Source of the DNA: Ornithorhynchus anatinus | Lineage: Eukaryota; Chordata; Mammalia; Monotremata; Ornithorhynchidae | Reading direction: 5' to 3' | Assembly (NCBI RefSeq): GCF_004115215.2 | Contig: NC_041751.1 | Location: 32,585,798-32,649,797, forward strand | Length of the DNA: 64,000 nucleotides | Shown: piece by piece, positions 1-9,669 of the stretch | Position numbering within the stretch: position 1 is the stretch's first letter | Layout of the letters: each line of letters begins with the position of its first letter | Notes under the pieces: model-generated | Databases searched by the model: none | Seen by the model: the letters and a program-made list of their open reading frames with translations, nothing else | What the model was told of the DNA's origin: nothing | Position numbers and translations under genes: made by a program

Positions 1-180
1 TTTACTCCGTGAAAGGAGGCAATGGTGAGCCACTTCCGGATTCTGACCGAGGAAACTCAATGGATCCACTACCAGAATGACTGCAGATGGAGTGGGTCAT
101 TCTGGGAGGGATGTGTCCATGGAGTGGCTATGGGGCGGAAACAACTAGGCAGCGTAAGACAAGACGAGGCTTCTACTGCT
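1..180 (+). mobile_element. RTE/BovB-like LINE 3' fragment
   Basis: The stretch has the layout of an RTE/BovB 3' end: GGCAATGG followed by AGCCACTTCCGG, then TGTCCATGGAGTGGCTATGG, GGCGGAAACAACT and a final GTAAGACAAGACG. The last 70 bases recur near 54.11 kb. BovB-type elements are known in monotremes. The family call is from memory of the consensus, so it is moderate. The following 180-365 holds nothing I recognise. Confidence 0.4.
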
Positions 181-364
181 GCTTGGGGGAAGATGGAGTC
201 ATGTATTGGCCACCTCAGAGATACCGGCAGAAGGAATGAATGCGTAGGTGATGGTCGGGCAAGTGTAGACACCGCCTCACTGGTGGAGACCACACCAAAG
301 TTGCATCAGACTGGTTAAGAGATCTTTTCTGGTAGATGTGGGGCAGCTTGAGTCGGGAATTGAA

Positions 365-540
365 AATCCCTTTATTTTGCTCCCTTTATTCAGCACCTCC
401 ATCTCAGCCCCACAGGACTTGTGCACATATCGGTAATTTTATTTAGTGATGCAGAGTTTACTGTAAACTCCTTGTGGGCAGGGAATGCATCTACCGACTT
501 TGTTATATTGTTATATCGTACTAATATAGTGTTATATTAG
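365..540 (+). mobile_element. L2 LINE 3' tail (degraded)
   Basis: Contains CACAGGACTTGTGCACATAT, then ACTGTAAACTCCTTGTGGGCAGGGAATG and a TATATTGTTATAT stretch, the order seen in the 3' untranslated end of monotreme L2. The usual terminal tail (AGTGCTCTGCACACAGTAAG, then TCAATAAATACGATTGAATG) is missing. Confidence 0.65.
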
Positions 541-798
541 GGGGAGCTGCGTGGCTCAGTGGAAAGAGCCTGGGCTTCGGTGGCCGAGGTCATGGGTTCG
601 ACTTCCTGCTCTGCCACTTGTCAGCTGTGTGACTGTGGGCAAGTCACTTAACTTCTCCGTGCCTCGGTTACCTCATCTGTAAAATGGGGATTAACTGTGT
701 GCCTCACGTGGGACGACCTGATGACCCTGTATCTCCCCCAGCGCTTGGAACAGTGCTCTGCACATAGTAAGCGCTTAACAGATACCAACATTATTATT
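541..798 (+). mobile_element. Mon-1 SINE, near full length
   Basis: Reference copy for the family here: a tRNA-derived head (GCGTGGCTCAGTGGAAAGAG, then GGTCATGGGTTCGA as B box), a core with GTGACTGTGGGCAAGTCACT and CCTCATCTGTAAAATGGGG, and an L2-related tail ending AGTAAGCGCTTAACAGATACC before an ATTATT run. Confidence 0.9.
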
Positions 799-997
799 TC
801 TCTCCCATCCCAGGGAGATGTGTGCTTGGCAGCCGCCTCTCTCTGCCCCAGTCCTCCCTGCTAGTCGAAACCCGAGTGCTATTTGGGAGCCGACTGACCT
901 TATAGTGGTCATCTGAGTGACAACACTTTGTCTCCTAAATTACGAGATTAAAACCGATTCTTTTCTGAGACCTCAGACAGGATAGATCCATTATAAT
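799..997. other. Duplicated-unit intron block (left unit)
   Basis: Non-SINE sequence that recurs, diverged, in the first introns of the receptor units at about 15.86-16.25, 29.24-29.43 and 42.18-42.33 kb. Landmarks are CTCTGCCCCAGTCCTCCCTG, GGGAGCC, ATAGTGGTCATCTGA and GAGATTAAAACCGATT. Here it belongs to the unit whose exon 1 lies at 1.4 kb. Confidence 0.6.
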
Positions 998-1249
998 GAG
1001 AAGCAACGTGGCTTAGTGGATAGAACACGGGCCCGGGAGTCAGAAGGACCCGGCTTCTAATCCCCGCTCTGCCACCCGTCTGCTGTGCAACCCTGGGCAA
1101 GTCACTTCGCTTCTCTGTGCCTCAGTGACCTCATCTGTAAAATGGAGATTTAAACTGTCAGCCCCAGCTGGGACAAGCTGATGACCTTGTTACTCCCCCA
1201 GAGCTTAGAATATAGTAAGAGCTTAACAAATACCGTTATTATTATTAAT
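998..1249 (+). mobile_element. Mon-1 SINE, near full length
   Basis: Starts GAGAAGCAACGTGGCTTAGT and ends AACAAATACCGTTATTATTATT. It interrupts the unit's conserved intron block. Confidence 0.9.
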
Positions 1250-1409
1250 GCCGAAGGGCCTGCTCCAAAGTCCTGGGATTGGGAAGATGGAAGCCCTGGG
1301 AGATGGCTCTTCAGGGGTGACCAGCCCTGGCTTCCGTCCCCAAGACCAGTCCGAGCTGCAGAGTTCCTGGGAAAAGCCTGGAAAACTCTGAAAGAAAATG
1401 GATTTGATC

Positions 1410-1665
1410 CCACTCACCCTTTTCCATCGCTTATCCTGGTAGGAGGGCAGCCTGGGATCACTCACACTCTGGCGGGACAAGGCCGAGGCAGCATTTATCA
1501 GCCACTTCCTCTTCTCTCTCCTCCCTCAGGGAGCGATTAGTGTGTGTGAGTGACTGGCAGAGCACTAATCCGCTCTGACGCTCAAACTGGGGCGTTTCTG
1601 GAAATGCCCAGACTCCCCTCCTAGATCTCACTCCGCTGGTAATTGACCCATCAGAGATGCCCATG
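1410..1665 (-). promoter_or_regulatory. Orphan V1R promoter and noncoding exon 1 (left unit)
   Basis: On the minus strand this repeats the module found upstream of every receptor here: a TAATT homeodomain-like core near 1640, the near-palindrome TCCCTGAGGGA at 1522-1532, a TATA-like GATAAAT at 1493-1499, an ATG at 1425-1427 and a donor G|GTGAGTGG with GT at 1416-1417. The inferred exon 1 ends at 1418. No receptor exon follows within the window. In the other units it lies 1.3-4.4 kb further on, so a coding exon left of base 1 is expected. TATA and start-site roles are inferred from position. Confidence 0.65.
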
Positions 1666-2079
1666 GAGAGACAGGGAATTCTCAGTGCCATATCCTATAG
1701 TCCCAGGGACATTCCAGCTTCCACCCTCAGCCCAGCTCTGCCGGGAGGACAAGCCTGGGTCTCTGGTGTGCGTCTGGCACTGGCACATCCAGGGTCACAC
1801 ATGGTCACCGATGCTCCAGACCCCATCGGCCCCCTCCCTGTCTATCTCATCCTCATGACTCCGCTCAGTGGGAGGGAGAGCGGATGGACTGAGTGGTCCC
1901 AGAAATGTGTCCTTACCTTTGGAGCCCAAGGCCCAATACCGCAGTCATAATTACATAAATTAAATCCATCGGATCACAGCTCCACCCTGTTTGCAAATTT
2001 CGCCTACATATCCACCTCCTCTTGGAAACTCTTCCCCATCTTTGATGAACTTATTTATACCCTCCTCAGCCTCCGTTCA

Positions 2080-2680
2080 TTTATTCGATCGTATTTATTG
2101 AGCTTTGGACCCCCCACCTCACCTGGCTTCTCTCCTTTTCCCTCCCAGCCCGCACACTCCGCTCCTCTGCTGCCGCTTAACTCCTCACTGGGCCTCCGGC
2201 TCGCCTGTCTCCCCGCTGACCCCTGGCCCACGTCCTACCTCCTCAAATCTGCCAAACAATCGCTCTTCCCCCCTTCAAAGCCCTACTGAGAGCTCACCTC
2301 CTCCAAGAGGCCTCCCCAGACTGAGCCCTCCCTCTCCCTCTGCTCCTCCTCCCCTCTCCATCACCCCTAATCCCTCCCTCTGCTCTACCCGCCTCCCCGC
2401 CCCACAGCACTTGTGTATTTATGTCCATATTTATGTCCATATTTATTATTCTATTGATTTTATTAATGATATGTATAGATCTATTATTCTATTTATCTAT
2501 TTTGAGGCTACTGATGCCTGCCTACTTGTTTTGTTGTCTGTCTCCCCTCTTCTAGACTGTGAGCCTGTTGTTGGGTAGGGATGGTGTCTCTTTATGGCTG
2601 AATTGTGCTTTCCAAGTGCTTGGTTCACTGCCCCGCACATAGTAAGCGCTCAACAAATACAATTAAATGAGGGAATGAAT
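2080..2680 (+). mobile_element. L2 LINE 3' region
   Basis: Covers the end of the L2 coding region and the 3' UTR: CTTCAAAGCCCTACTGAGAG, CTCACCTCCTCCAAGAGGCC, CCCCACAGCACTTGTG, CTAGACTGTGAGCCTGTTGT, and the tail AGTAAGCGCTCAACAAATAC. Bases 1670-1980 are diverged flank upstream of the left-unit promoter. A weak L2-like stretch precedes at 1985-2080. Confidence 0.85.
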
Positions 2681-2767
2681 GAAGTAGATAATTAACAACA
2701 AAATTGGCAAATTCAGGAGACGTGGAATCGTGTTGTGTGAGTGCTCCCCTAAGATTATAAAGGTGGT

Positions 2768-2840
2768 GGGGAATTAGCTCAGATGGTAGAGCGCTCGCTT
2801 AGCATGCGAGAGGTAGCGGGATCGATGCCCGCATTCTCCA
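2768..2840 (+). tRNA. tRNA-Ala (AGC)
   Basis: A 73-nt cloverleaf. The acceptor GGGGAAT pairs with ATTCTCC (one G-U), the A box is TAGCTCAGATGGTAGAGC, the anticodon arm is CTCGC-TTAGCAT-GCGAG with anticodon AGC, the T arm is GCGGG-ATCGATG-CCCGC and the discriminator is A. There is no intron. The T loop ATCGATG departs from the usual TTCGAAT type, so Pol III promoter strength may be reduced. The identical gene lies at 7220. Confidence 0.9.
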
Positions 2841-2924
2841 ATTTTCTTAAAATCCCTATTTTTTGGCTAGATGAAAGTCCCTGGAAAGCGTGGAGGGAGT
2901 CAGAGCCAATTAATCAATAGTGTT

Positions 2925-3925
2925 CATTCATTCAATAGTATTTTTTAATTCATTCAGTCAGTCAGTCAATCGTATTTATTGAGTGCTTACTGCGTGAAGA
3001 GCACTGTACTAAGCGCTGGGAAAGTACAATTCAGCAATAGAGAGAGAGACAATCCCTGCCCACACCGGGTTTATAATCTAGAGGGGGGAGAGACAGACAC
3101 CAAAACAAGTAAACAGGCATATTGAGGGCTTATTGTGTGACGAGCACTGTACTAATCGCTTGGGAGGATACAATACAACGATATTCATTCATTCGGTAGT
3201 ATTTACTGAACGCTTACCACGTGCAGAAGAGTGTACTAAGCATTTGGAATGTACAATTCGGCAACAGAGACCATCCCTGCCCAATGTCGGGCTCACATTC
3301 AGGCACATTCCCTGCCCACGAAGAGCTTCCAGTGTAGGGGGAGGAGACAGATATTTATATAAATAAATCAATTACAGATATATCAACGTTACTGAGCGCT
3401 TACCGTATGCAGAGCACTGTAGTAAGCGCTTGGGAGAGTTCGGTACAACAGTGAACAGATACATTCCCTCCCCACAACGAGCTCACAGTCTAGAGCAGGA
3501 GAGAGAGACATTAATATAAATAAATTACAGGTTCTAGAGCGCTTAGCGCATGCAGAGCACTGTACTAAGCTCTTGGGAGAGTACAGTACAACAGGAGTTG
3601 GTGGACACGTTCCTTGTCCACAGCGAGCTTACTGTCCATTCATTCAATCGTATTTATTGAGCGCTTACGGTGTGCAGAGCACTGTACTAAGCGCTTGGAA
3701 AGTACAATTCACAGCAGTCTAGATATGGGGTTTCCAACCTAATTTCATACCCGCTCCAGGGGCAGAAGGAACCGAGATGGGCTTCTTTCATTCAGTCAGT
3801 CGTATTTATTGAGCGCTTACTGTGTGCAGAGCACTGGACTAAGCGCTTGGAAGGTACAATTCGGCAACAGAGACGATCCCTACGCAACAACGGGCTCACA
3901 GTCTCGAAGTGGGGAGACATGAAGC
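2925..3925 (-). mobile_element. Array of inverted L2 3' tails
   Basis: At least six 5'-truncated L2 tails lie head to tail in one orientation, starting near 2935, 3121, 3183, 3388, 3537, 3642 and 3788. Each reads TATTTATTGAGCGCTTAC, then GCAGAGCACTGTACTAAGCG and CAATCCCTGCCCACA on the plus strand. Serial insertion into earlier tails, or local duplication, would give this. Confidence 0.8.
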
Positions 3926-3954
3926 TCAGACTCTGGTCCAGTACAGTTTCCCAG

Positions 3955-4381
3955 AAAGGAGGCCATGGATTCTAATCCCGATTTCACCGCTTGCCAGCTG
4001 AGTGACTTTGGGTAAGTCACTTCACCTCTCTATGCCTCACTTACCTCCTCTGTAAAATGGGGATGAAGACTGGGAGCCCTAAGTGGGACCACCTGATCAC
4101 CTTGTATCCCCCCGGCGCTTACAACAGTGCTTTGCACCTAGTAAGCGCTTAAGAAATACCAACCTTCTTATTAATTCCGCCGCCGCCACTTGTCTGCTGC
4201 GTGACCTTGTGCAAGTCGCTTAACTTCTCTGGGCCTCAGTTCCCTCGTCTGTAAAATGGGGATGAAGACCGTGAGGCCCCACGTGGGACAACCTGATAAC
4301 CTTGTATCTACCAGCGCTTAGAGCATTGCTCGGCCCATAGTAAGCGCTTAACAAATACCATTATTATTATTATTATTATTT
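3955..4381 (+). mobile_element. Two Mon-1 SINEs, 5' truncated
   Basis: One copy covers about 3955-4172 and a second 4174-4381. The first ends AGAAATACCAACCTTCTTA and the second starts inside the core at GCCACTTGTCTGCTG and ends with seven ATT units. Confidence 0.85.
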
Positions 4382-4419
4382 TTCTGGGGATAAAGGACAA
4401 AAAAAAAAAAGGGTCCCCC

Positions 4420-4491
4420 TGCCGTGACTCGGATTCGAACCGAGGTTGCTGCGGCCACAACGCAGAGTACTAACCACTATACGATCACGAC
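4420..4491 (-). tRNA. tRNA-His (GTG)
   Basis: Read on the minus strand, this is a 72-nt tRNA with acceptor GTCGTGA/TCACGGC (one G-U pair at position 2), A-box arm TCGTATAGTGGTTAGTAC, anticodon arm CTGCG-TTGTGGC-CGCAG with anticodon GTG, T arm CTCGG-TTCGAAT-CCGAG and terminal A. The encoded base before the acceptor is G. A T-rich run (complement of 4399-4410) follows the gene and would serve as Pol III terminator. Confidence 0.9.
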
Positions 4492-4539
4492 CCTCCACCG
4501 GGACGCTGACAGTCTTTGTTAGGCCTCTATTTTTAGTCC

Positions 4540-4860
4540 TTCTGTCAATCCTATTTATTGAGCGCTTACTTACTTACTTAAACGCTTGGGAGGGTATAAT
4601 AATGATGTTGGTATTTGTTAAGCGCTTACTCTGTGCAGAGCACCGTACTAAACGCTTGGGAGGGTATAATAATGATGTTGGTATTTGTTAAGCGCTTACT
4701 CTGTGCAGAGCACTGTACTAAACGCTTGGGAGGGTATAATGTTGGTATTTGTTAAGCGCTTACTCTGTGCAGAGCACTGTACTAAACGCTTGGGAGGGTA
4801 TAATAATGTTGGTATTTGTTAAGCGCTTACTATGTGCAGAAGCACTGTTCTAAGCGCTGG
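4540..4860. repeat. About 70-bp tandem repeat built from SINE/LINE tails
   Basis: Units begin TAATAATGATGTTGG at 4597, 4667, 4737 and 4801 (periods 70, 70 and 64). Each unit joins a Mon-1 tail (GGTATTTGTTAAGCGCTTAC) to an L2-type tail (TGTGCAGAGCACTGTACTAA, then ACGCTTGGGAGGGTA). The last unit runs into a full Mon-1. Confidence 0.85.
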
Positions 4861-5732
4861 GGGAGACACAGGGGAATCAGGTCGTCCCACGTGGGGCTCA
4901 CAGTCTTCATCCCCATTTTACAGATGAGGTCACTGAGGCACCGAGAAGTGAAGTGACTTGCCCACAGTCACCCAGCTGACAAGTGGCAGAGCCGGGATTC
5001 GAACCTCTGACTCCAAAGCCCGTGCTCTTTCCACTGAGCCACGCTGCTTCAATAATCATAATAATAATGATGGTATTTGTTAAGCGCTTATTATGTGCCA
5101 AGCACTGTTCTAAGCGCTGGAGTAGATACAAGGTAATCAGGTTGTCCCACATAGGGCTCACAGTCTTCATCCCCATTTTACAGATGGGGTCACTAAGGCA
5201 CAGAGAATAATAATAATAACAATAATGTTGGTATTTGTTAAGCGCTTATTATGTGCCAAGCACTTTTCTAAGCGCTGGGGGAGATACAAGCTAATCAGGT
5301 TGTCTCACGTGGGGCTCACAGTCTTAAACCCCATTTTCCAGATGAGGTCACTGAGGCACAGAGAAGTCAACTGACTTGCCCAAAGTCCCACAGCTGATCA
5401 GTGGCGGAGCGGGATTAGAACCCATGACCTCTGACTCCCAAATCCGTCCTCTTGCCACGATCTCACGCTAATAATAATGATGATGGTATCTGTTAAACGC
5501 GGGTTCTGTGCCAAGCACTTTTCTAAGCGCTGGGATCGATGCAAGGTAATCAGGTTGTCCCACGTGGAGCTCGCTGTCTTAATCCCCATTTTCCAGAAGG
5601 GTTCACTGAGGCACAGAGAAGTGAAGTGCCTTGCCCAAAGTCACGCAGCTGATAAGTGGTGAAGTCGGGATTAGATCCCATGACTTCTGCCTTTCAAGCC
5701 CGTCTTCTTGCCACGAAGTCACGCTGCTTCTC
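4801..5732 (-). mobile_element. Four Mon-1 SINEs in tandem orientation
   Basis: Copies at about 4801-5050, 5051-5207 (head missing), 5208-5468 and 5469-5732, all reversed. Each begins with an AATAATAAT run and, except the second, ends with the complement of the SINE head (CCACGCTGCTTC type). New copies appear to have landed at the A/T-rich ends of older ones. Confidence 0.88.
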
Positions 5733-5945
5733 CCCAGCGCTCAGACCAGTGCTCGACACACAGTAAGTGCTCAACAAATACCATAATTATTTTTATTAGC
5801 AGTAGTATTTTATTTGTTAAACGTTTACTATATGCCAGACACTGTTCTAAGGGCTGGGGTAGATACGAGCTAATCAGGTTGGACCCAATCCCTGTCCCAC
5901 ATGGGACTCACACTCTTAACCTCCAGATGAGGTAAACTGAGGCTT
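5733..5945. mobile_element. Mon-1 tail (+) abutting partial Mon-1 (-)
   Basis: Bases 5733-5800 are a plus-strand tail ending TCAACAAATACCATAATTAT. Bases 5801-5945 are a reversed copy lacking its tRNA-like head. Confidence 0.7.
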
Positions 5946-6890
5946 TGGGTCATTCATTCCTTCAATCGTCTTTATTTAGCGCTTATTGTCTGAAGAGCAC
6001 CGTACTAAGCGCTTGGAAAGTCCATTACAGCCACTTCGGGCCCTCCCTAGCCCTCCAAGGGCCTGCAAGTTGTCAGGCTTTAAATATCCTCCTGTGTCTC
6101 TCTGCTCTTCCGATCAATCAATCAGTCATATTGATGAGCACGTACTTAGTGCCAAGCACTGTATTAAGCATTTGGTAGAGTAAAATAGAATTAGTGGAGC
6201 GCCTACTGTGTGCTGAGGAACGTTTAGAACAGTGCCCAGCGCTTAGAACAGCGCTTCGCACAAATATCATCATTATTATTATTATAGAGCTCAGGTTGTA
6301 CTCTCCCAAGCGCTTAGTACAGTAAGGGCTCAATAAATAGGCAAGATCTAGACTGTAAACTTCTTGTGGGCAGGGAATGTGCCTGTTTATTGTTAATATT
6401 CTATTACCCCAAGCGCTTAGTACAGTGCTCCGCACACGGTAAGCGCTCAATAAATACGATCGGATGAATGAAGGCAGGATTCCTCCCCACAGGAAACTTT
6501 CAATCTAAGGCGGGGGAGGACTGACACTTTTTTATGACCGATGTGTAATAAAATAAAATATCATAGGATTCTATGTTTTAGACTGTGAGCCCGTTGTTGG
6601 GCAGGGATTGTCTTTATCTGTTGCCCAATTGTCCATTCCAAGCGCTCAGTCCAGTGTTCTGCACACAGTAAGCGCTCAATAAATAGGACTGAACGAATGA
6701 ATTTATCTATTTTGTTGCTATCGATGCCTGCCTACTTGTTTTCTTTAGTTGTCTTGTCTCCCCGTTTTAGACTGTGAGCCCGTTGTTAGGCAGGGATTGT
6801 CTCTGCTGTTGCTCAATTGTACATTTTAGGCGCTTAGGACAGTGCTCTGCACATAGTAAGCGCTCCATAAATATGATTAGACGAATGAAG
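5946..6890. mobile_element. Cluster of L2 3' tails in both orientations
   Basis: Minus-oriented tails lie at about 5950-6030 and 6110-6190. Plus-oriented tails, each ending in TCAATAAATA-type sequence, lie at about 6290-6340, 6350-6475, 6575-6695 and 6700-6885. Short unassigned stretches lie between them. Confidence 0.75.
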
Positions 6891-6930
6891 GAAGGAGGAA
6901 AAAAAGAAAAGGGGTTGTGGAAATGCTTTT

Positions 6931-7170
6931 AATAATAATCATAATAATGCTGCTATTTGTTAAGCGCTTACTATGTGCAGAGCACTGTTCTAAGCGCTGG
7001 GGGAGATACAGGGGAATCAGGTAATCACGTGAGGCTCACGGTTAATCCCCATTTTCTTGATGAGGTAACTGAGGCACAGAGAAGCGAAGTGACTTGCCCA
7101 CAGTCACACAGCTGACAAGTGGAGGAGGCGGGATTCGAACCCATGATCTCTGACGCCCAAGCCCCTTTTG
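6931..7170 (-). mobile_element. Mon-1 SINE
   Basis: Begins AATAATCATAATAATGCTGC and ends in the reversed B-box region (GGGATTCGAACCCATGATCT). The outer head is lost. It lies 50 bases before the second tRNA-Ala. Confidence 0.88.
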
Positions 7171-7219
7171 TACTTAAATACTTAAATGTAGAAGCTTAAA
7201 AAAAAAAGGGGAACGCGCT

Positions 7220-7292
7220 GGGGAATTAGCTCAGATGGTAGAGCGCTCGCTTAGCATGCGAGAGGTAGCGGGATCGATGCCCGCATTCTCCA
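7220..7292 (+). tRNA. tRNA-Ala (AGC), second copy
   Basis: Identical over all 73 nt to the gene at 2768. The 3' flank also matches in diverged form: AATTCTTTTGG, then GGCTGAAGGTCCC and AAGGCGTGG here, against AATTTTCTTAA, GATGAAAGTCCC and AAAGCGTGG there. The pair therefore arose by segmental duplication and not retrotransposition. Confidence 0.9.
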
Positions 7293-7339
7293 ATTCTTTT
7301 GGAAAAATTGGCCGGCTGAAGGTCCCAGAAAGGCGTGGT

Positions 7340-7772
7340 TGGAATGGGAGCCGATTCACCCAATCGTATTTATTGAGCCCTTACTCTGCGCAGAGCACTG
7401 TAGTAAACTCTTGAAAAGCACAATTCAGCAACAAATCTTAATCAATCCATTGATTAGTAATAATAATGATGGTATTTGCTAAGCGCTTACTGTGAGGCAG
7501 GCACTGTAGTAAGCGTTACTATTTACTGAAGCCTTGCTGTGTGCAGAGCACTGTACTGAGGGCTTGGGAGAGCGCACATAACAATTCAATTGTGTGACCT
7601 TGGACAAGTCACTTAACTCCTCTGGGCCTCGTTACCTCATCTGTAAAATGGGGATGACGGCTGTGAGCCCCACGTGGGACAACGTCATTACCTTGTATCT
7701 CCTCCAGCGCTTAGAACAGTGCTTGGCACATAGTAAGAGCTTAACAAATAACCATCATTATTATTATTCTTG
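7340..7772. mobile_element. L2 tails and Mon-1 fragments
   Basis: An inverted L2 tail (7340-7445), a short reversed Mon-1 piece (7460-7515), another inverted L2 tail (7518-7585), and a plus-strand Mon-1 lacking its head (7588-7772), which ends AACAAATAACCATCATTATT. Confidence 0.75.
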
Positions 7773-7806
7773 GGGATAAAAGATAAGAAAAAAGGAAGTG
7801 TCCCCT

Positions 7807-7878
7807 TGCCGTGACTCGGATTTGAACCGAGGTTGCTGCGGCCACAACGCAGAGTACTGACCACTATACGATCACGGC
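7807..7878 (-). tRNA. tRNA-His (GTG), second copy
   Basis: A 72-nt gene with acceptor GCCGTGA/TCACGGC fully paired and anticodon GTG. The T loop is TTCAAAT. It differs from the 4420 copy at three positions: acceptor base 2, the D-loop (GGTCAG against GGTTAG) and the T loop. Its upstream and downstream flanks (GGGGATAAAAGATAAG, GTCCCC) also match the first copy, so the Ala/His pair was duplicated as a block. Confidence 0.9.
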
Positions 7879-7921
7879 CCTCCACCGGGACGCTTATTTT
7901 CCGCCCTCCACCCCTATTTTT

Positions 7922-8285
7922 ATTCAGGCAGTCGTATTTATTGAGCGCTTACTATGGGCAGAGCACTGTACTAAGCGCTTGCAGTGTACAATTCGGCAAC
8001 CGAGAGAGACAATTCCTGCCCAACAACGGGCTCGCAGTCTAGAAGGGGAGGAGACAGACAACAAAACAAGTAGACAGGCCTCAATCCCCCCAAAATAGAT
8101 AAACAGAATTATAGATTTATATACATCATTAATAAAATAAATAGAATAATCAATGTGTACAAATATACACAAGTACTGTGGGAAGGGGGTAGAGCAGAGG
8201 GAGGGAGTCGGGGCGATGGGGAGGGGAGGAGGAGCAGAGAAAAAGGGGGGCTCAGTCTGGGAAGGCTTGATAGTCTTTTGCTTCC
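7922..8285 (-). mobile_element. L2 LINE 3' region
   Basis: The reversed tail TCGTATTTATTGAGCGCTTA is followed by ACAATTCCTGCCCAACAACG, GGAGACAGACAACAAAACAA and GGGGGGCTCAGTCTGGGAAG, the reversed order of the L2 3' UTR. Confidence 0.85.
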
Positions 8286-8296
8286 TCCTATCAGCA

Positions 8297-8298
8297 GT

Positions 8299-8335
<37 letters not shown>

Positions 8336-8575
8336 TATTTGTTAAGCGCTTACTATGTGCCACGCACTGTTCTAAGCACTGGGGTAGATACAAGGTAATC
8401 AGGTTGTCCCACGTGGGGCTCATAGCCTTCATCCCCATTTTCCAGATGAGGGAACTGAGGCAAGTTAAGTGACTTGCCCAGAGTCACACGACTGACAAGC
8501 AGCGGATTTGGGATTAGAACCCAGACCTCTGACTCCCAAGCCCGTGCTCTGCCGCTAAGCCATGCTGCTTCTCCG
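8297..8575 (-). mobile_element. Mon-1 SINE with long AAT tail
   Basis: Starts with about twelve AAT units (8301-8334) and ends CCATGCTGCTTCTCCG. The uninterrupted triplet run suggests a young copy or a variable microsatellite. Confidence 0.88.
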
Positions 8576-8589
8576 TCGATAGATACCAT

Positions 8590-9350
8590 CGGTTAATTGA
8601 TTGATATGTCCTGCTTGATTGCAAAATCCTTGAGGACAATGACCCTGTTCACTAATAATGGTTTTGCATTTTTCAAGAGCTTAATTGAGCCTCCTGCACA
8701 CAGACCGTGCTCAATAACTTATTTATTTACATTTATATGATAATAATAATAACTGTGGCATTTGTTAAGCGCTTACTACGTGCCAAGCACTATTCTAAGC
8801 GCTGGGGTGGATACAAGCAAATCGGATTGGACACAGTCCCTGTTCCACGTGGGGCTCACAGTCTCAATCCCTGTTTTCCCGATGAGGGAACTGAGGCACA
8901 GAGAAGAATGTTGGTATTTGTTAAGCGCTTACTACGTGCAGGGCCCTGTTCTAAGCGCTGGGAGAGATACAGGGTAACCAGGTTGTCGCACGTGAGGCTC
9001 ACAGTTAATCCCCATTTTACAGATGAGGTCACTGAGGCCCAGAGAAGTGAAGTGACTTGCCCACAGTCACACAGCTGACACGTGGCAGAGCCGGGATTTG
9101 AACCCTTGACCTCTGACTTCCAAGCCCGGGCTCTTGCCAGAGAAGTGAAGTGGCTTGCCCAAGGAGACGGCAGTTGCCTGCCTCCTCCTCTAGACCGTAA
9201 ACTCGTTGTGGGCAGGAAATGTGTCCGTTTATTATTATGTTTCTACTGCCCCACGGTGCTCTGCCCACAGCAGGCGCTCAATAAATTCACTAGTATTTAT
9301 TGAGTGCTTACTAAGCCTTTGGAACGTAAATACGAATGAAGAAGTACTAC
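8590..9350. mobile_element. L2 pieces enclosing two Mon-1 SINEs
   Basis: L2-like plus-strand remnant 8590-8720. Reversed Mon-1 copies at 8741-8906 and 8907-9137, the second inserted near the head end of the first (the first resumes as AGAGAAGTGAAGTGGCTTGC at 9139). A plus L2 tail follows at 9188-9285 and a reversed L2 tail at 9285-9320. Confidence 0.75.
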
Positions 9351-9583
9351 TGATTGACTGATTTGAAGATCGATAGGGGGGAGAGGAAAAGAGACCCTTT
9401 GAAAACCCGAGGAGGTGGAATCCAAGAGATGGAGATGGAGCCATTTTATCCGAACCATTTTGCTTTGTTTCCCGAGAGACCGGAATAACTCAACTCTGGA
9501 GTGGATGCTGTCATCCTCAGAGCGACAATTACCGAAGGATTACCTTAATAGTCTAGAAGTGACTTGAAAAATGAGGCAGGATC

Positions 9584-9656
9584 GGCTCCGTAGCTCAGGG
9601 GTTAGAGCACTGGTCTTGTAAACCAGGGGTCGTGAGTTCGAATCTCACTGGGGCCT
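9584..9656 (+). tRNA. tRNA-Thr (TGT)
   Basis: A 73-nt cloverleaf with acceptor GGCTCCG/TGGGGCC, A box TAGCTCAGGGGTTAGAGC, anticodon arm CTGGT-CTTGTAA-ACCAG with anticodon TGT, T arm GTGAG-TTCGAAT-CTCAC and discriminator T. A run of seven T follows at 9662-9668 as the Pol III terminator. Arms and boxes are intact, so it looks functional. Confidence 0.92.
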
Positions 9657-9669
9657 GCCTCTTTTTTTC

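Noticed and set aside
541-798. tRNA gene within Mon-1 SINEs
   Set aside because: The heads keep A- and B-box-like motifs, but the arms do not fold into a cloverleaf and the element continues into core and tail.
2925-3925. CRISPR-like or satellite array from the regularly recurring GAGCGCTTACTGTGTGCAGA
   Set aside because: Spacing is irregular, copies extend into L2 3' UTR, and the genome is vertebrate. These are repeated L2 tails.
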